A stretch of DNA of 19,672 bases from Anaerolineales bacterium UBA7227 (GCA_002473085.1 DKTP01000058.1:1-19672); one strand, 5' to 3'. Positions 9,167 through 17,046 are shown, counted from the stretch's first letter. Translations and numbers: made by a program. Notes: generated by a model from the sequence alone, not told the origin.

Positions 9167-9733
9167 TCAGCCGATCTCCGGCTCGATCAGGCCGTAACTG
9201 CCGTTGCGACGCCGATACAACACGTTGATCTTGCTGGACTCGACGTTGTAGAAGATAAAGAAGTTTTCGTGACCGAGTTCGCGCATCTGGATGATGGCCT
9301 CCTCCTCGCTCATCGGATACAAGGTGAACTTTTTGCGTTTGGCAAGCAGGGGGGTCAGTTCGCCGGTCTCGTCGTCCACGATCTGTTCGGCGACTTCGGC
9401 GGCGGAACGCCCGTCGCCGCGGGCGCGGTTGCGTTTGCCCTTGAAGCGCTCGATCTGGCGGTCCAGTTTATCGAGGGCGGTGTCGAAGGCGGCATGCAAG
9501 TCGTCGGCGCGTTCCTCGGCGCGCAAGAGCAGGTTCTTGCCGCGCGTGGTGATCTCGGCGGTGAAGCGGTCTGAAGCGTTGCGAGCCGATTTAAGATAAG
9601 TCAATTCCACGCGCACGTCTTCGATCTGCGGCAGGTGACGCGTCAGGCGTTCCGCCCGGCCGGTCACGTAGTCATGGATGGCGTCGGTCATTGCCATATT
9701 GCGGGTTTGAACGTCCACTTGATGGTCAGTCAT
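9167..9733 (-). CDS. hpf: Ribosome hibernation promoting factor, long form
   Basis: 188 aa. Long HPF binds the decoding region of the 30S subunit and pairs ribosomes into inactive 100S dimers in starved cells. The N-terminal S30AE domain (about 1-100) shows VQTRNMAMTDAIHDYV and AEITTRGKNLLLRAEERADD; a charged linker follows (about 98-125). The C-terminal dimerisation domain (130-188) reads KKFTLYPMSEEEAIIQM, GHENFFIFYNVES and INVLYRRRNGSYGLIEPE. The presence of both domains marks the long form. AGGAGGT lies about 5 nt before the ATG, an almost perfect ribosome binding site. It follows comF by 24 nt with no terminator and no visible promoter, so it may be the distal gene of the Tad-comF transcript. 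Confidence 0.95.
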   Translation of the reverse strand: MTDHQVDVQTRNMAMTDAIHDYVTGRAERLTRHLPQIEDVRVELTYLKSARNASDRFTAEITTRGKNLLLRAEERADDLHAAFDTALDKLDRQIERFKGKRNRARGDGRSAAEVAEQIVDDETGELTPLLAKRKKFTLYPMSEEEAIIQMRELGHENFFIFYNVESSKINVLYRRRNGSYGLIEPEIG

Positions 9734-9757
9734 GGGGACCTCCTGGGGATTGGGTGA

Positions 9758-10495
9758 TTAGACTTGATTCAGACCGTGCTGGGACAACGCCCGCGCTACG
9801 GTCAACGCGTAGACTTCGGCAGCGCCCGCTTGAAGGAGGGCGTTACTGCAAGACGAGAGGGTGGATCCGGTAGTGGATACGTCGTCCACCACGAGGATGA
9901 TCTTTCCCCGCACGACAGAGGCGTTTGCGATAAAGGCATTCTGCATGTTTTCGCGGCGTTCGGACGCGGAGAGTCCAACTTGCGAGACGGTTTCGCGCTG
10001 CCTTTTGAGCGCGCCCGGCCGATAGTTCAGGCCGAGCGCGAGCGCCAGGGGACGAGCGATCAAGTCAACCTGATTATACCCGCGTTCCTGCCGCCGTTTT
10101 TGTCCGAGCGGAACAGGCGCGATCATGTCCAGCGGCCAGGAGAGGGAGCGCGTAAATTCGGCCAGAGGGACGGCTAGCGCGTCGCCCAACCCCATGTCGC
10201 GGCGGTATTTCAATCGATGCAGGGCCTGGCGGACAGGGAAATCAAACGCCGCCCAGGCGCGCAGGGCGCGAAAGGGCGGCGGAACGGAACGGCAGCTCCG
10301 GCACAAGCCCGCCTGCGGAAGCGACTGTCCGCATTTTTCGCACAAGGCCCCGGCCAGCAACGGGACTTTTCCCTGGCACTCTTCGCACCAGCGGGAACCC
10401 GCCTTTCCGCACCCGCCGCAACGGGGCGGAAACAACCAGTCGAGCCCGCTCCATGCCAGACGGTACAGCGGATACGACCAGTGGGGCTGGGTCAC
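9758..10495 (-). CDS. comF: ComF family protein (phosphoribosyltransferase-like, competence)
   Basis: 245 aa, GTG start at 10493-10495. ComF proteins help single-stranded DNA enter recombination during natural transformation; their exact chemistry is unsettled. The N-terminal zinc module has cysteines 26, 29, 37, 40, 52, 55, 65 and 68 in CxxC pairs. The C-terminal domain is a type I phosphoribosyltransferase fold with HRLKYRRD, PVPLGQKRRQERGYNQ and the PRPP-loop ILVVDDVSTTGST (200-212). GGGAGGA about 9 nt upstream of the GTG lies inside the end of tadC, and only 3 nt separate the genes, so translation is coupled to the pilus operon. No other in-frame ATG is near. Related family members also act as salvage enzymes, but the zinc module favours ComF. 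Confidence 0.93.
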   Translation of the reverse strand: MTQPHWSYPLYRLAWSGLDWLFPPRCGGCGKAGSRWCEECQGKVPLLAGALCEKCGQSLPQAGLCRSCRSVPPPFRALRAWAAFDFPVRQALHRLKYRRDMGLGDALAVPLAEFTRSLSWPLDMIAPVPLGQKRRQERGYNQVDLIARPLALALGLNYRPGALKRQRETVSQVGLSASERRENMQNAFIANASVVRGKIILVVDDVSTTGSTLSSCSNALLQAGAAEVYALTVARALSQHGLNQV

Positions 10496-10498
10496 GAT

Positions 10499-11464
10499 TT
10501 ACGGTCCTCCCAGGGCGGCTCCAAACACGTCGGTAATTTGAATGAGAGCAGGCGTGAGCAGGATGATCAGGATGGACGGAAAGATCAGGAGGCCCATGGG
10601 GAAGATCATCTTGACCGGCGCTTTGTGGGCTTCCTCCTCCGCTCGCTGGCGGCGCTTCATGCGCATCTGCTCAGACTGGATGCGGAGCACCTTGGCCATG
10701 CTGACGCCCAGTTGCTGGCTCTGGATGACCGCAGCCACGAAGCTGGTCATCTCAGGGATATCGAGGCGGTCCGACATATCGCGCAGGGCTTCGCGCTGGA
10801 GTTTGCCGAGTTGGATCTCGCGGATCACGCGGGCAAAGGCCAGCGACAACTGGTTTTCCCATTTTTCGCTTACTTTCGATATGGCCGAGTCGAAACTCAA
10901 GCCGGCCTCCACGCAGATGGTCAACAGGTCCAACGCGTCGGGCATGGCCTTGCGGATTTCCTTCTGGCGGGCGTTGATGCGGCTGGTCAGCCATAGTTGA
11001 GGGAAGAAGAATCCCAGCAGGCCAAAGACCAGCAGGACCATAAGCAGCCTGGAGACCGGCCACGGCGAGGGCGAAATGCGGGCGATCAGGAATAACAGGC
11101 CGTCGAACACCACCGGAACGATAAAACGGGTGGTAAGAAAAGTGGCCGCGTCGATCCGCCCCGGGTTCCCGGCCAGTTCCAGTTTACGGGTCGTGTCGAG
11201 TAGGACTTTTTGCGGCGTGAAGCGCGCCGAGAATTCCCCCAGGCGGCGCACGATCGGGACGATGACGCGCTGGCTGAACGGTTGAGAGAGTTCGATCTGC
11301 TCGAGGGAGGCCACTTCGCCGCGCTCGCTAAACTCGGCGAGGCGCGTCATCAGCGGGTCTATATTTTCATCCTGTTCGGCGATGGTCCGATTGCCGACTA
11401 TCACCATGTAGATGACGCCGCCGAGTAGAGCCAGGCCCAGGAGAATTCCAATCGCCCATTGCAT
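10499..11464 (-). CDS. tadC: Tad pilus inner-membrane platform protein TadC
   Basis: 321 aa. TadC, with TadB, forms the membrane platform that the ATPase acts on to assemble Flp pili. A first membrane helix covers about 3-23, two more lie near 113-155, and the GspF/T2SSF domain runs about 175-305. Within it are ALDLLTICVEAGLSFDSAI and SFVAAVIQSQQLGVSMAKVL, typical of TadC, with the last hydrophobic helix at 286-310. GAGGTG lies 6 nt before the ATG, and tadB ends 1 nt earlier. The order tadB-tadC after cpaF is the canonical one. Homology alone separates B from C weakly; gene order and the shorter gap-free N-terminus support this naming. Confidence 0.94.
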   Translation of the reverse strand: MQWAIGILLGLALLGGVIYMVIVGNRTIAEQDENIDPLMTRLAEFSERGEVASLEQIELSQPFSQRVIVPIVRRLGEFSARFTPQKVLLDTTRKLELAGNPGRIDAATFLTTRFIVPVVFDGLLFLIARISPSPWPVSRLLMVLLVFGLLGFFFPQLWLTSRINARQKEIRKAMPDALDLLTICVEAGLSFDSAISKVSEKWENQLSLAFARVIREIQLGKLQREALRDMSDRLDIPEMTSFVAAVIQSQQLGVSMAKVLRIQSEQMRMKRRQRAEEEAHKAPVKMIFPMGLLIFPSILIILLTPALIQITDVFGAALGGP

Positions 11465-11465
11465 A

Positions 11466-12443
11466 TTACACCTCGATATCCGCGATCTTCATCATAATGG
11501 CGTAACCGGTGACGATCAGGACGGCCGCCAGGCCCAGCGCGCCAAACCCGCATAATGGTCCTTTGTCGAAGAAAGAGCCCATGTATTCGGGGTTGAGGAA
11601 CCACAAAAAGACGACCAGGAATATGGGGATCAGCGCCATCGCCGTGCCGGACGTGCGCACCTGCGAAGTCAGCACGCGGATCTCGCCTTTGATGCGCACG
11701 CGCTCGCGAATGGTGAACGAAATGGTATCCAAAATTTCCGACAGGTTGCCGCCCACTTCGCGCTGGACGTTGACGGCGGTGATGACAAAGTCCAGGTCGT
11801 CGCTGGGGATGCGGCGATAAAGGTTTTCGAGGGCGGTTTCCATCGGGATGCCGATCTGCATCTCCTGCACCACGCGGCGGAACTCGTCTGAAATGGGCGG
11901 GGGCAGTTCCTTGCTGACGGCCTCCATCGCCTGCATGACGGAATAGCCCGCGCGCAGGCCGTTCACCATCAGGTTGAGCATGTCGGATAATTGATCGTTG
12001 AAACGCCTCAGCCGCTTTCCCTGTTGGGAGCGAACGTATAAGGAGGGGATAAAGGAGCCCACCAATCCGCCAGCCAGCGCCGTGCCAATGCCGCGCGCCT
12101 GGAAGCCTCCGCCCGCGAGCAGCCAGAAAATGGCCGCTGTCCCCACGGTCGAGATGACGATGAGCGCGAAGTATTCGCCCACCTGGAATTTCAGGTCTGC
12201 CCGCGCAAGTTGACGCGCGATCCGCTCGCCCGTGGAGGATTTCTTCGCCTGGCGGTTAACCCACTCGGTCAGGGCGGAACGTTCCGCTTTGGCCGTCTCG
12301 GCCGAGCCCGCCTCTTCGAGGAACTGACCGAGGCGCTCGTCCACCAACGAACGTTCGCTGCGTATGGATACGAAGAGTCCTACGGCCAGCAAGCCGACCG
12401 CGATGATTCCGCCAACGACGAGGAAGATGGTCAGTCCGCTCAT
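11466..12443 (-). CDS. tadB: Tad pilus inner-membrane platform protein TadB
   Basis: 325 aa. An N-terminal helix (4-27) is followed by a charged segment (28-90), two hydrophobic helices (about 91-110 and 117-135) and the T2SSF domain (about 150-280), with LNLMVNGLRAGYSVMQAMEA and VNVQREVGGNLSEILDTIS. Two more helices (268-284, 297-317) close the protein. TadB and TadC together form the platform in the cytoplasmic membrane. The start lies 3 nt after the cpaF stop. No clear Shine-Dalgarno is seen, so re-initiation after cpaF is likely. Confidence 0.94.
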   Translation of the reverse strand: MSGLTIFLVVGGIIAVGLLAVGLFVSIRSERSLVDERLGQFLEEAGSAETAKAERSALTEWVNRQAKKSSTGERIARQLARADLKFQVGEYFALIVISTVGTAAIFWLLAGGGFQARGIGTALAGGLVGSFIPSLYVRSQQGKRLRRFNDQLSDMLNLMVNGLRAGYSVMQAMEAVSKELPPPISDEFRRVVQEMQIGIPMETALENLYRRIPSDDLDFVITAVNVQREVGGNLSEILDTISFTIRERVRIKGEIRVLTSQVRTSGTAMALIPIFLVVFLWFLNPEYMGSFFDKGPLCGFGALGLAAVLIVTGYAIMMKIADIEV

Positions 12444-12446
12444 GGT

Positions 12447-13874
12447 TTAGTAGCGACGCCGCTCTCCAATTCCGAAGATGGACGGCGGCAGGTGAATGCC
12501 GGAGGCTTCGATCTTATCCATGAATTTCGGCCGCAGTCCCGTAGGGCGGAGGCGGCCGACGATCTTTCCGTTTTCGAGACCGGATTGTTCGAAGACGAAA
12601 ATATCGGTCATGGTGATCACGTCGCCTTCCATGCCGCTGACTTCGGTGACGTTTACGATCTTACGCGTGCCGTCGCGCATACGCTCCTGATGCACGACCA
12701 CGTCAATGGCCGTGGAGACCTGCTCGCGGATGGCGCGCGAGGGCAGGTCCATGCCCGCCATCAGGGTCATCGTCTCGAGACGAGACAGGGTGTCGCGCGG
12801 CCCGTTCGAGTGAAGCGTGGTCATCGAGCCGTCGTGGCCGGTGTTCATGGCCTGGAGCATATCCAGCGCGGCCTCGTCGCGAATCTCGCCGACGATGATC
12901 CGGTCCGGGCGCATACGCAGGGCGTTGATGACCAGGTGGCGGATAGTAATCTCGCCGCGGCCTTCGATGTTGGGCGGGCGCGATTCCAACGTCACCACGT
13001 GTTCCTGCCGCAATTGCAATTCGGCCGCGTTCTCGATGGTGACGATGCGCTCGTCGTCCGGGATGTAGCCGGAGAGAATATTCAGCAAAGTCGTCTTGCC
13101 CGACCCGGTGCCGCCGGAGATGACGACGTTCAGGCGGGATTCGACGCAGGCCTTGAGGAATTGCAGCGCCTCCGGGCTGATGGAGCCAAACTGGACCAGT
13201 TGGTCCACCGTGATGGGGTTCTTGGCAAATTTACGGATGGTCAGCACCGGCCCGACCAGCGAAATGGGCGGGATGACCGCGTTGACGCGGGAGCCGTCCT
13301 GCAAGCGCGCGTCCACGTACGGGCTGGCCTCGTCAATGCGGCGGCCCAGCGGCGCCACGATTCGGTCAATGATGCGCATGACGTGTTCGTTGTTCTCGAA
13401 CGTGACCGGCACGCGATGGATCTTGCCTTTGCGTTCGATGTAAATGTTCTTCGCCCCGTTGACCATGATTTCTGTGATGCTTTCGTCTTCCAATAAAGGC
13501 TGGAGGGGTCCCAAACCCAGGATCTCGGCCGCGATCTGCTCGAATAGGCGGACGCGTTCGGGGCGGGAGAGAACGATGTTCTCCTCGGACAGAATTTGCT
13601 CGAAGAGTCCCTGGATGGTGCGGCGGACTTCTTCGATCCGCGAGATATCCATGGAGGGGTCGAGCTCGGCCAAGAGGCGATTTTGGACGCGCGTCTTGAG
13701 GTCGAAATACGTCCCTGCCTGGGGCGCGGTAATGGGCGCGTTGGTCCGCCGGGACTGCAAGGAAGACAGCCGCGAGTTGTCGCCGCCCCCGCTGCCCGTC
13801 CCGGATGAGGGGGCGGGAGCGGGTTGGCCGGGGGCGCCGCTCTGTCCTTGTTCAATTCGTTTCAAGAGGGACAT
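12447..13874 (-). CDS. cpaF: Tad pilus assembly ATPase CpaF/TadA
   Basis: 475 aa secretion ATPase of the VirB11/GspE class that powers Flp pilus assembly. Residues 11-50 are a Pro/Gly/Ser-rich, disordered N-terminus. The N-domain follows (about 55-230; [32 protein letters not shown]). Then come Walker [15 protein letters not shown] (254-267), the Asp-box region [11 protein letters not shown], Walker [16 protein letters not shown] with Glu330, and the His box [17 protein letters not shown] (351-367). All catalytic elements are present. TTGGAG lies about 10 nt before the ATG, and the gene is 34 nt after cpaE. The same family includes archaellum and VirB11 motors; gene order fixes it as the Tad ATPase. 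Confidence 0.96.
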   Translation of the reverse strand: MSLLKRIEQGQSGAPGQPAPAPSSGTGSGGGDNSRLSSLQSRRTNAPITAPQAGTYFDLKTRVQNRLLAELDPSMDISRIEEVRRTIQGLFEQILSEENIVLSRPERVRLFEQIAAEILGLGPLQPLLEDESITEIMVNGAKNIYIERKGKIHRVPVTFENNEHVMRIIDRIVAPLGRRIDEASPYVDARLQDGSRVNAVIPPISLVGPVLTIRKFAKNPITVDQLVQFGSISPEALQFLKACVESRLNVVISGGTGSGKTTLLNILSGYIPDDERIVTIENAAELQLRQEHVVTLESRPPNIEGRGEITIRHLVINALRMRPDRIIVGEIRDEAALDMLQAMNTGHDGSMTTLHSNGPRDTLSRLETMTLMAGMDLPSRAIREQVSTAIDVVVHQERMRDGTRKIVNVTEVSGMEGDVITMTDIFVFEQSGLENGKIVGRLRPTGLRPKFMDKIEASGIHLPPSIFGIGERRRY

Positions 13875-13908
13875 CGTTCACAACTCCAAAAGCCCGATTA
13901 GGCCTCCG

Positions 13909-15150
13909 CTATCGTTTGGCGGCCTTTTCCAGATCTTGATCTTCCAGGGCGGCGATTCGGCCGCGCACGCTTTCTGCCAGCCCGAAGATGGCGCGCCCGA
14001 CGGGCTGCGCCTTGTTATCCACCATGAACGGGACGCCGCGGTTCACCGCCGTGACGACGACGCGTTCGTCCATGGGAAGCAGCGCGGCCACCTCCTGCTT
14101 GAGGTTTTCGCCGACGCGCTCGGGGGTGATGGCGATCCGTTTATCGTATCGATTCATCACAAATAAGATCCGTCCACGGTCGATCCGCATGGTCTGAAGC
14201 AGGTCCAGGAACAGGCGCGCGTTTTTGATGGCAGGGATGTCCTGGGTTGAAACGACTACGACGACGTCGCTGACGTCAATGGCGGCGATCGTCACGTCGC
14301 TCAGGTGAGTGGCGGTGTCGATGACCACATAAGCAAACATCTGGCGCAGAAAGTCAATGACTTTGAGGAATTGGTCGGGGCCGACTTTATCGGCCTGCTC
14401 CGGCCGGGAAGGAGAGGCCAGGATGTTGAGGCCGGTGGCGTTGTGTTTTACCAGCACCCCGTCAACGATCTCAGGGTCCAGTTCTTCCGCGAGAGGGGCC
14501 AGGTCGGCGATTGTGTTTTTTCCCTGTTCGTTGAAGAACATGGCGACGTCGCCATATTGCAGGTTCGAGTCTACGACCACGACGCGCGTATCTTCGTTGT
14601 GGAGCGCGATCGCCAGGTTGACGGCGATGGTGGTGCAGCCGGTCCCGCCTTTGGGGCTGTAGACCGAAATGATCTTCCCCCGCGTCAGCCCGAGCGTCGG
14701 GATGGAGGCTGCCCCGGGCGTCATGGCCGCGGGGATCGAGCGCAGCGAAGCGGCCTGGGCCCGTTCCACGCGCGCCAGTTCCCCCGCCCGGCGAATCGTC
14801 GAGATCAGTTCGTCGCCCATGGGGGGCTTGGTTAAAAAGTCGCGCGCGCCGGCCAGCATGGCGCGGCGCATGTAGTTTTGGTCGCCCTGCACAGAGAGGA
14901 TGACGACTTTGATGTGAGGCGATTTCTGGCGGATGATTTCGGTGGCGGTAATTCCGTCCACGTCCGGCATGTTGATGTCCATCAACACCACATCGGGATC
15001 CAGGTCTTTGGCCAGTTGGATTCCCTCCTTGCCAGAACGCGCCGCGCCCACCACCTCGACGTCGCTTTCAAACTGGAGGAGTTTGCGGATGTTTTCCCGG
15101 GTATCCGCCACATCGTCTACGATAAGGACTCGAATTTTTTCGCCGGCCAT
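13909..15150 (-). CDS. cpaE: CpaE/TadZ pilus localisation protein: receiver domain plus ParA-like ATPase
   Basis: 413 aa. CpaE/TadZ positions the Tad machine at its site in the cell. Residues 1-125 are a receiver domain with D12-D13, phospho-acceptor D58 (LMDINMPD), S86 and K108, so its phosphorylation site looks intact. Residues 157-400 are a ParA/MinD-type ATPase. Its P-loop reads YSPKGGTGCTT (164-174): the deviant signature Lys167 is present, but the usual GK lysine is Cys172. VVVVDSNLQYGDV and VVIDTATHLSDV are the later motifs. ATP binding is thus doubtful or weakened, as reported for some TadZ proteins. AAGGAT lies upstream of the ATG. It follows cpaB by 38 nt and precedes cpaF by 34 nt. 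Confidence 0.94.
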   Translation of the reverse strand: MAGEKIRVLIVDDVADTRENIRKLLQFESDVEVVGAARSGKEGIQLAKDLDPDVVLMDINMPDVDGITATEIIRQKSPHIKVVILSVQGDQNYMRRAMLAGARDFLTKPPMGDELISTIRRAGELARVERAQAASLRSIPAAMTPGAASIPTLGLTRGKIISVYSPKGGTGCTTIAVNLAIALHNEDTRVVVVDSNLQYGDVAMFFNEQGKNTIADLAPLAEELDPEIVDGVLVKHNATGLNILASPSRPEQADKVGPDQFLKVIDFLRQMFAYVVIDTATHLSDVTIAAIDVSDVVVVVSTQDIPAIKNARLFLDLLQTMRIDRGRILFVMNRYDKRIAITPERVGENLKQEVAALLPMDERVVVTAVNRGVPFMVDNKAQPVGRAIFGLAESVRGRIAALEDQDLEKAAKR

Positions 15151-15188
15151 ATCATCCTTTTAGAAAAATCACGAATAGGTTGGGCCGC

Positions 15189-16256
15189 TCAGGGCTCCAC
15201 GTTCACCGCGTCGTTGGGCAGCAGCGGAAGAGTCAGAATATCCACGCGAGGGGTTAACGAAAACGCGAGTTTAACCGGCACGGTGATGTTGTACTGGCTC
15301 AGGAGGTATTGCAGGGTGGCGGACTCGGTTGTCTGCCGCAGGGTGTCGCCGCTATTTCGCAGGGTAAGGTAAATGGGAGTGTTGGTATAGATCAGGTAGG
15401 CGAGGGTCACGGCTTGTTGAGGAGAAACGATCAGCGTGACGATATCCGGCGCGGCTGTGGGAGCAGGCTGCTCTCCCGGGGGAGCCGGCGTCTGGTCGCC
15501 CGTAGCGGTTGGGGTCAACTGGAAATTGCCCAGACGCAGGACGATGACGTCCTGCATGATCATCTGGCATACGGCCCGCGGGCGTTGAGGCTCGGACGGG
15601 ATCGGGTAGATCGGCTGCTGGAAGGCGGTCTCCACCTCGGTCCGGCCCTGATAGGTCGGGTCGCCCGTGGTTTTAATTCCCAAACTGATGCCGGGCATGG
15701 AGTCTGGCGGGACATTGGCCGGGGCCTGGACAACCGCGACATGATTGGGGAGGACGGTTTGATAGGTGGGATCCACGTCCACCATGTTCATGCACGTGAT
15801 GGCGTTGACGTGCGCGCCGTCCGCAATGCCGTATCCCACCGAGGCCAGGCGGGTGATCGGAAGGGTAATGGCAGTCTGGCCGGTGGCAATGATGGAGGCC
15901 CACTGCGGTCCGCCGGCTTCCAGCCCGGTCCCGGGAGCGACGATCATGCCGGTGGTGATGGGGACGCCCTGGTCTATGTTGATCTTCGCCTGCTGGCCGA
16001 TCAGGGAACCTTTCTCGTCCACGGTAAACATGACGTCGGCAAACGAAGTTTCAGGGAGATTGTATGTGCCCAGAAGGTCTTCCGTGATCAACGCGCCCTG
16101 CGTAATATTCTGCAAAGCGTAATAGACCTGGTAAACCCGGGCGGCCGGAGTGGCAGGTTTTATTATCTGCATAACACGCGGCAAAGCCACTGCCGCCAAA
16201 AGCAAGGCTACCAACAGGATAACGCCCAAAACGATCAAAGTTCGTCCGCGACGCAT
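15189..16256 (-). CDS. cpaB: Flp pilus assembly protein CpaB/RcpC
   Basis: 355 aa. One N-terminal membrane anchor (7-28), then a SAF-like domain (about 42-112; YYALQNITQGALITEDLL, GVPITTGMI). The CpaB core follows with AITLPITRLASVGYGIADGAHV and MIMQDVIVLRLGNF. A Pro/Thr/Ala-rich linker (247-270) precedes VTLIVSPQQAVTLAYLIY and TPIYLTLRNSGD, the part usually seen near the end of CpaB. CpaB lies outside the membrane and in diderms works with the secretin; no secretin gene is present here, so it may act in the cell wall. The final 50 residues (306-355) extend past the usual core. AGGAG lies 7 nt before the ATG, and a -10-like box stands at 16315-16320. Confidence 0.9.
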   Translation of the reverse strand: MRRGRTLIVLGVILLVALLLAAVALPRVMQIIKPATPAARVYQVYYALQNITQGALITEDLLGTYNLPETSFADVMFTVDEKGSLIGQQAKINIDQGVPITTGMIVAPGTGLEAGGPQWASIIATGQTAITLPITRLASVGYGIADGAHVNAITCMNMVDVDPTYQTVLPNHVAVVQAPANVPPDSMPGISLGIKTTGDPTYQGRTEVETAFQQPIYPIPSEPQRPRAVCQMIMQDVIVLRLGNFQLTPTATGDQTPAPPGEQPAPTAAPDIVTLIVSPQQAVTLAYLIYTNTPIYLTLRNSGDTLRQTTESATLQYLLSQYNITVPVKLAFSLTPRVDILTLPLLPNDAVNVEP

Positions 16257-16526
16257 AGGTTCTCCTCTCTGGATTGAGGCCGCAAGTAGGCGGCAGGTCT
16301 TTTATATCATATTCATTATACAGGAAAATTGCAAAAACCTATCTAATAAGAGAGCGCGGAGAGCGGGCCAGGCTGACCGGCGCCGCTTTGATCGCAAAAA
16401 TCCATACGAAGAAAAAATTCCAAATAACGGGAACCGGCAGGGTCGGAACGCCGGGCGAACGAAAACTTCTCCGTCAACGAAATCTGCCGCTTCGGCCTCG
16501 CGCGTCTCGTCTCGAGGCCGGTACGA
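16257..16526. other. Non-coding spacer between pilin terminator and cpaB
   Basis: About 270 nt with no credible gene on either strand. It holds the cpaB -10 box (16315-16320), an AT-rich patch (16299-16345) and a second stem-loop with arms CGGCCTCG (16493-16500) and CGAGGCCG (16513-16520) around a 12-nt loop, directly next to the pilin terminator. Open frames crossing this spacer run antisense to, or out of frame with, the pilin gene and show no protein-like composition. Confidence 0.5.
16315..16320 (-). promoter_or_regulatory. -10 box upstream of cpaB
   Basis: TATAAT on the minus strand, 59 nt before the cpaB ATG, in an AT-rich patch. The -35 position holds no good hexamer. The same TATAATG core precedes both pilin genes. 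It would give cpaB and the genes after it their own transcript, separate from the pilins. Confidence 0.4.
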
Positions 16527-16556
16527 AAGTGGGACTCTCCACGGAGAGTCCCACTT
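16527..16556 (-). terminator. Intrinsic terminator of the downstream pilin gene
   Basis: Perfect 14-bp arms AAGTGGGACTCTCC and GGAGAGTCCCACTT with a 2-nt centre, starting 20 nt after the pilin stop. On the minus strand the stem is followed by TTTCGTAC, so the T run is short. A second stem at 16493-16520 may assist. It should limit read-through from the abundant pilin mRNA into cpaB. Confidence 0.75.
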
Positions 16557-16576
16557 CAACGGGCAGGAACGGTCAA

Positions 16577-16735
16577 CTAACTGAAGGAGGAGAGGCTGTC
16601 GTTGATGGTCGAGAAGACGTTGCCGATGATCGGACCGAGCAGCATCAAAACGGCAATGACAACGATAGCGACCAAAACAAGGATCAACGCATACTCGACC
16701 AGGCCCTGGCCTTTTTCCTTGGGAGCGAACAACAT
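16577..16735 (-). CDS. flp: Flp/Fap-type pilin (copy 1)
   Basis: 52 aa, the main subunit of Tad pili. The sequence starts MLFAPKEKGQGLVEYALIL. The prepilin peptidase site is G9|Q10, with Glu at +5 and Tyr at +6 of the mature chain, the Flp signature. The mature chain is 43 aa: a hydrophobic helix (about 16-38) then IIGNVFSTINDSLSSFS. The leader is very short (9 residues). AGGAGGTGA, a nearly perfect ribosome binding site, is 7 nt before the ATG. It differs from copy 2 in protein only at the last two residues. The prepilin peptidase needed for processing is not in the window. Own -10 box and terminator suggest a short, abundant transcript. Confidence 0.95.
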   Translation of the reverse strand: MLFAPKEKGQGLVEYALILVLVAIVVIAVLMLLGPIIGNVFSTINDSLSSFS

Positions 16736-16795
16736 TAGGCGTCACCTCCTTTCCACTTTTGGATTCTCCAGGAACTTTCGGAGCGAAGTAAACGC

Positions 16796-16801
16796 ATTAT
16801 A
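16796..16801 (-). promoter_or_regulatory. -10 box for pilin copy 1
   Basis: TATAAT on the minus strand, 60 nt before the ATG, giving a leader of about 54 nt that ends in the strong ribosome binding site. No good -35 hexamer is found 16-18 bp upstream. It lies after the terminator of copy 2, so copy 1 would otherwise be cut off. Confidence 0.45.
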
Positions 16802-16837
16802 TAACAAGCCGGGAAAGCGAGGCTGGATTAGTACAAA

Positions 16838-16869
16838 AGTAGGACTCCGCCCATGGGCGGAGTCCTACT
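16838..16869 (-). terminator. Intrinsic terminator of the upstream pilin gene
   Basis: Perfect 15-bp arms AGTAGGACTCCGCCC and GGGCGGAGTCCTACT with a 2-nt centre, starting 18 nt after the copy 2 stop and followed on the minus strand by TTTTGTACT. It is clearly related to the copy 1 terminator (same AGT-GGACTC framework and GTAC tail), yet the stems differ at paired positions. Confidence 0.85.
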
Positions 16870-16887
16870 AAACGGGGCAGGGTCTTT

Positions 16888-17046
16888 CTAGCCGACGGAG
16901 GAGAGGCTGTCGTTGATGGTCGAGAAGACGTTGCCGATGATCGGGCCGAGCAGCATCAGAACAGCAATGACAACGATAGCGACCAGAACGAGAATCAGCG
17001 CATACTCAACCAAACCCTGGCCTTTTTCTTTCGGTGCGAATAACAT
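16888..17046 (-). CDS. flp: Flp/Fap-type pilin (copy 2)
   Basis: 52 aa, MLFAPKEKGQGLVEYALIL through NDSLSSVG. The peptidase site (G9|Q10, Glu +5, Tyr +6) and hydrophobic helix match copy 1. Compared with copy 1, 14 codons differ silently between codons 2 and 34, codons 35-50 are identical in DNA, and only the last two residues differ (VG against FS). AAGGAGATC is 8-9 nt before the ATG. The gene has its own promoter (17102-17129) and terminator (16838-16869). It lies directly downstream of a DegS/DegU-type two-component pair, which may control it. Confidence 0.95.
   Translation of the reverse strand: MLFAPKEKGQGLVEYALILVLVAIVVIAVLMLLGPIIGNVFSTINDSLSSVG

Noticed and set aside
12210..13496. A 428-codon plus-strand open frame
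   Set aside because: Antisense to cpaF and the start of tadB, both with full motif sets; composition is that of a shadow frame.
16302..16745. 147-codon minus-strand frame crossing pilin copy 1 and the spacer
   Set aside because: It overlaps a pilin with a clear signature and ribosome binding site in another frame, and runs through the terminator hairpin.
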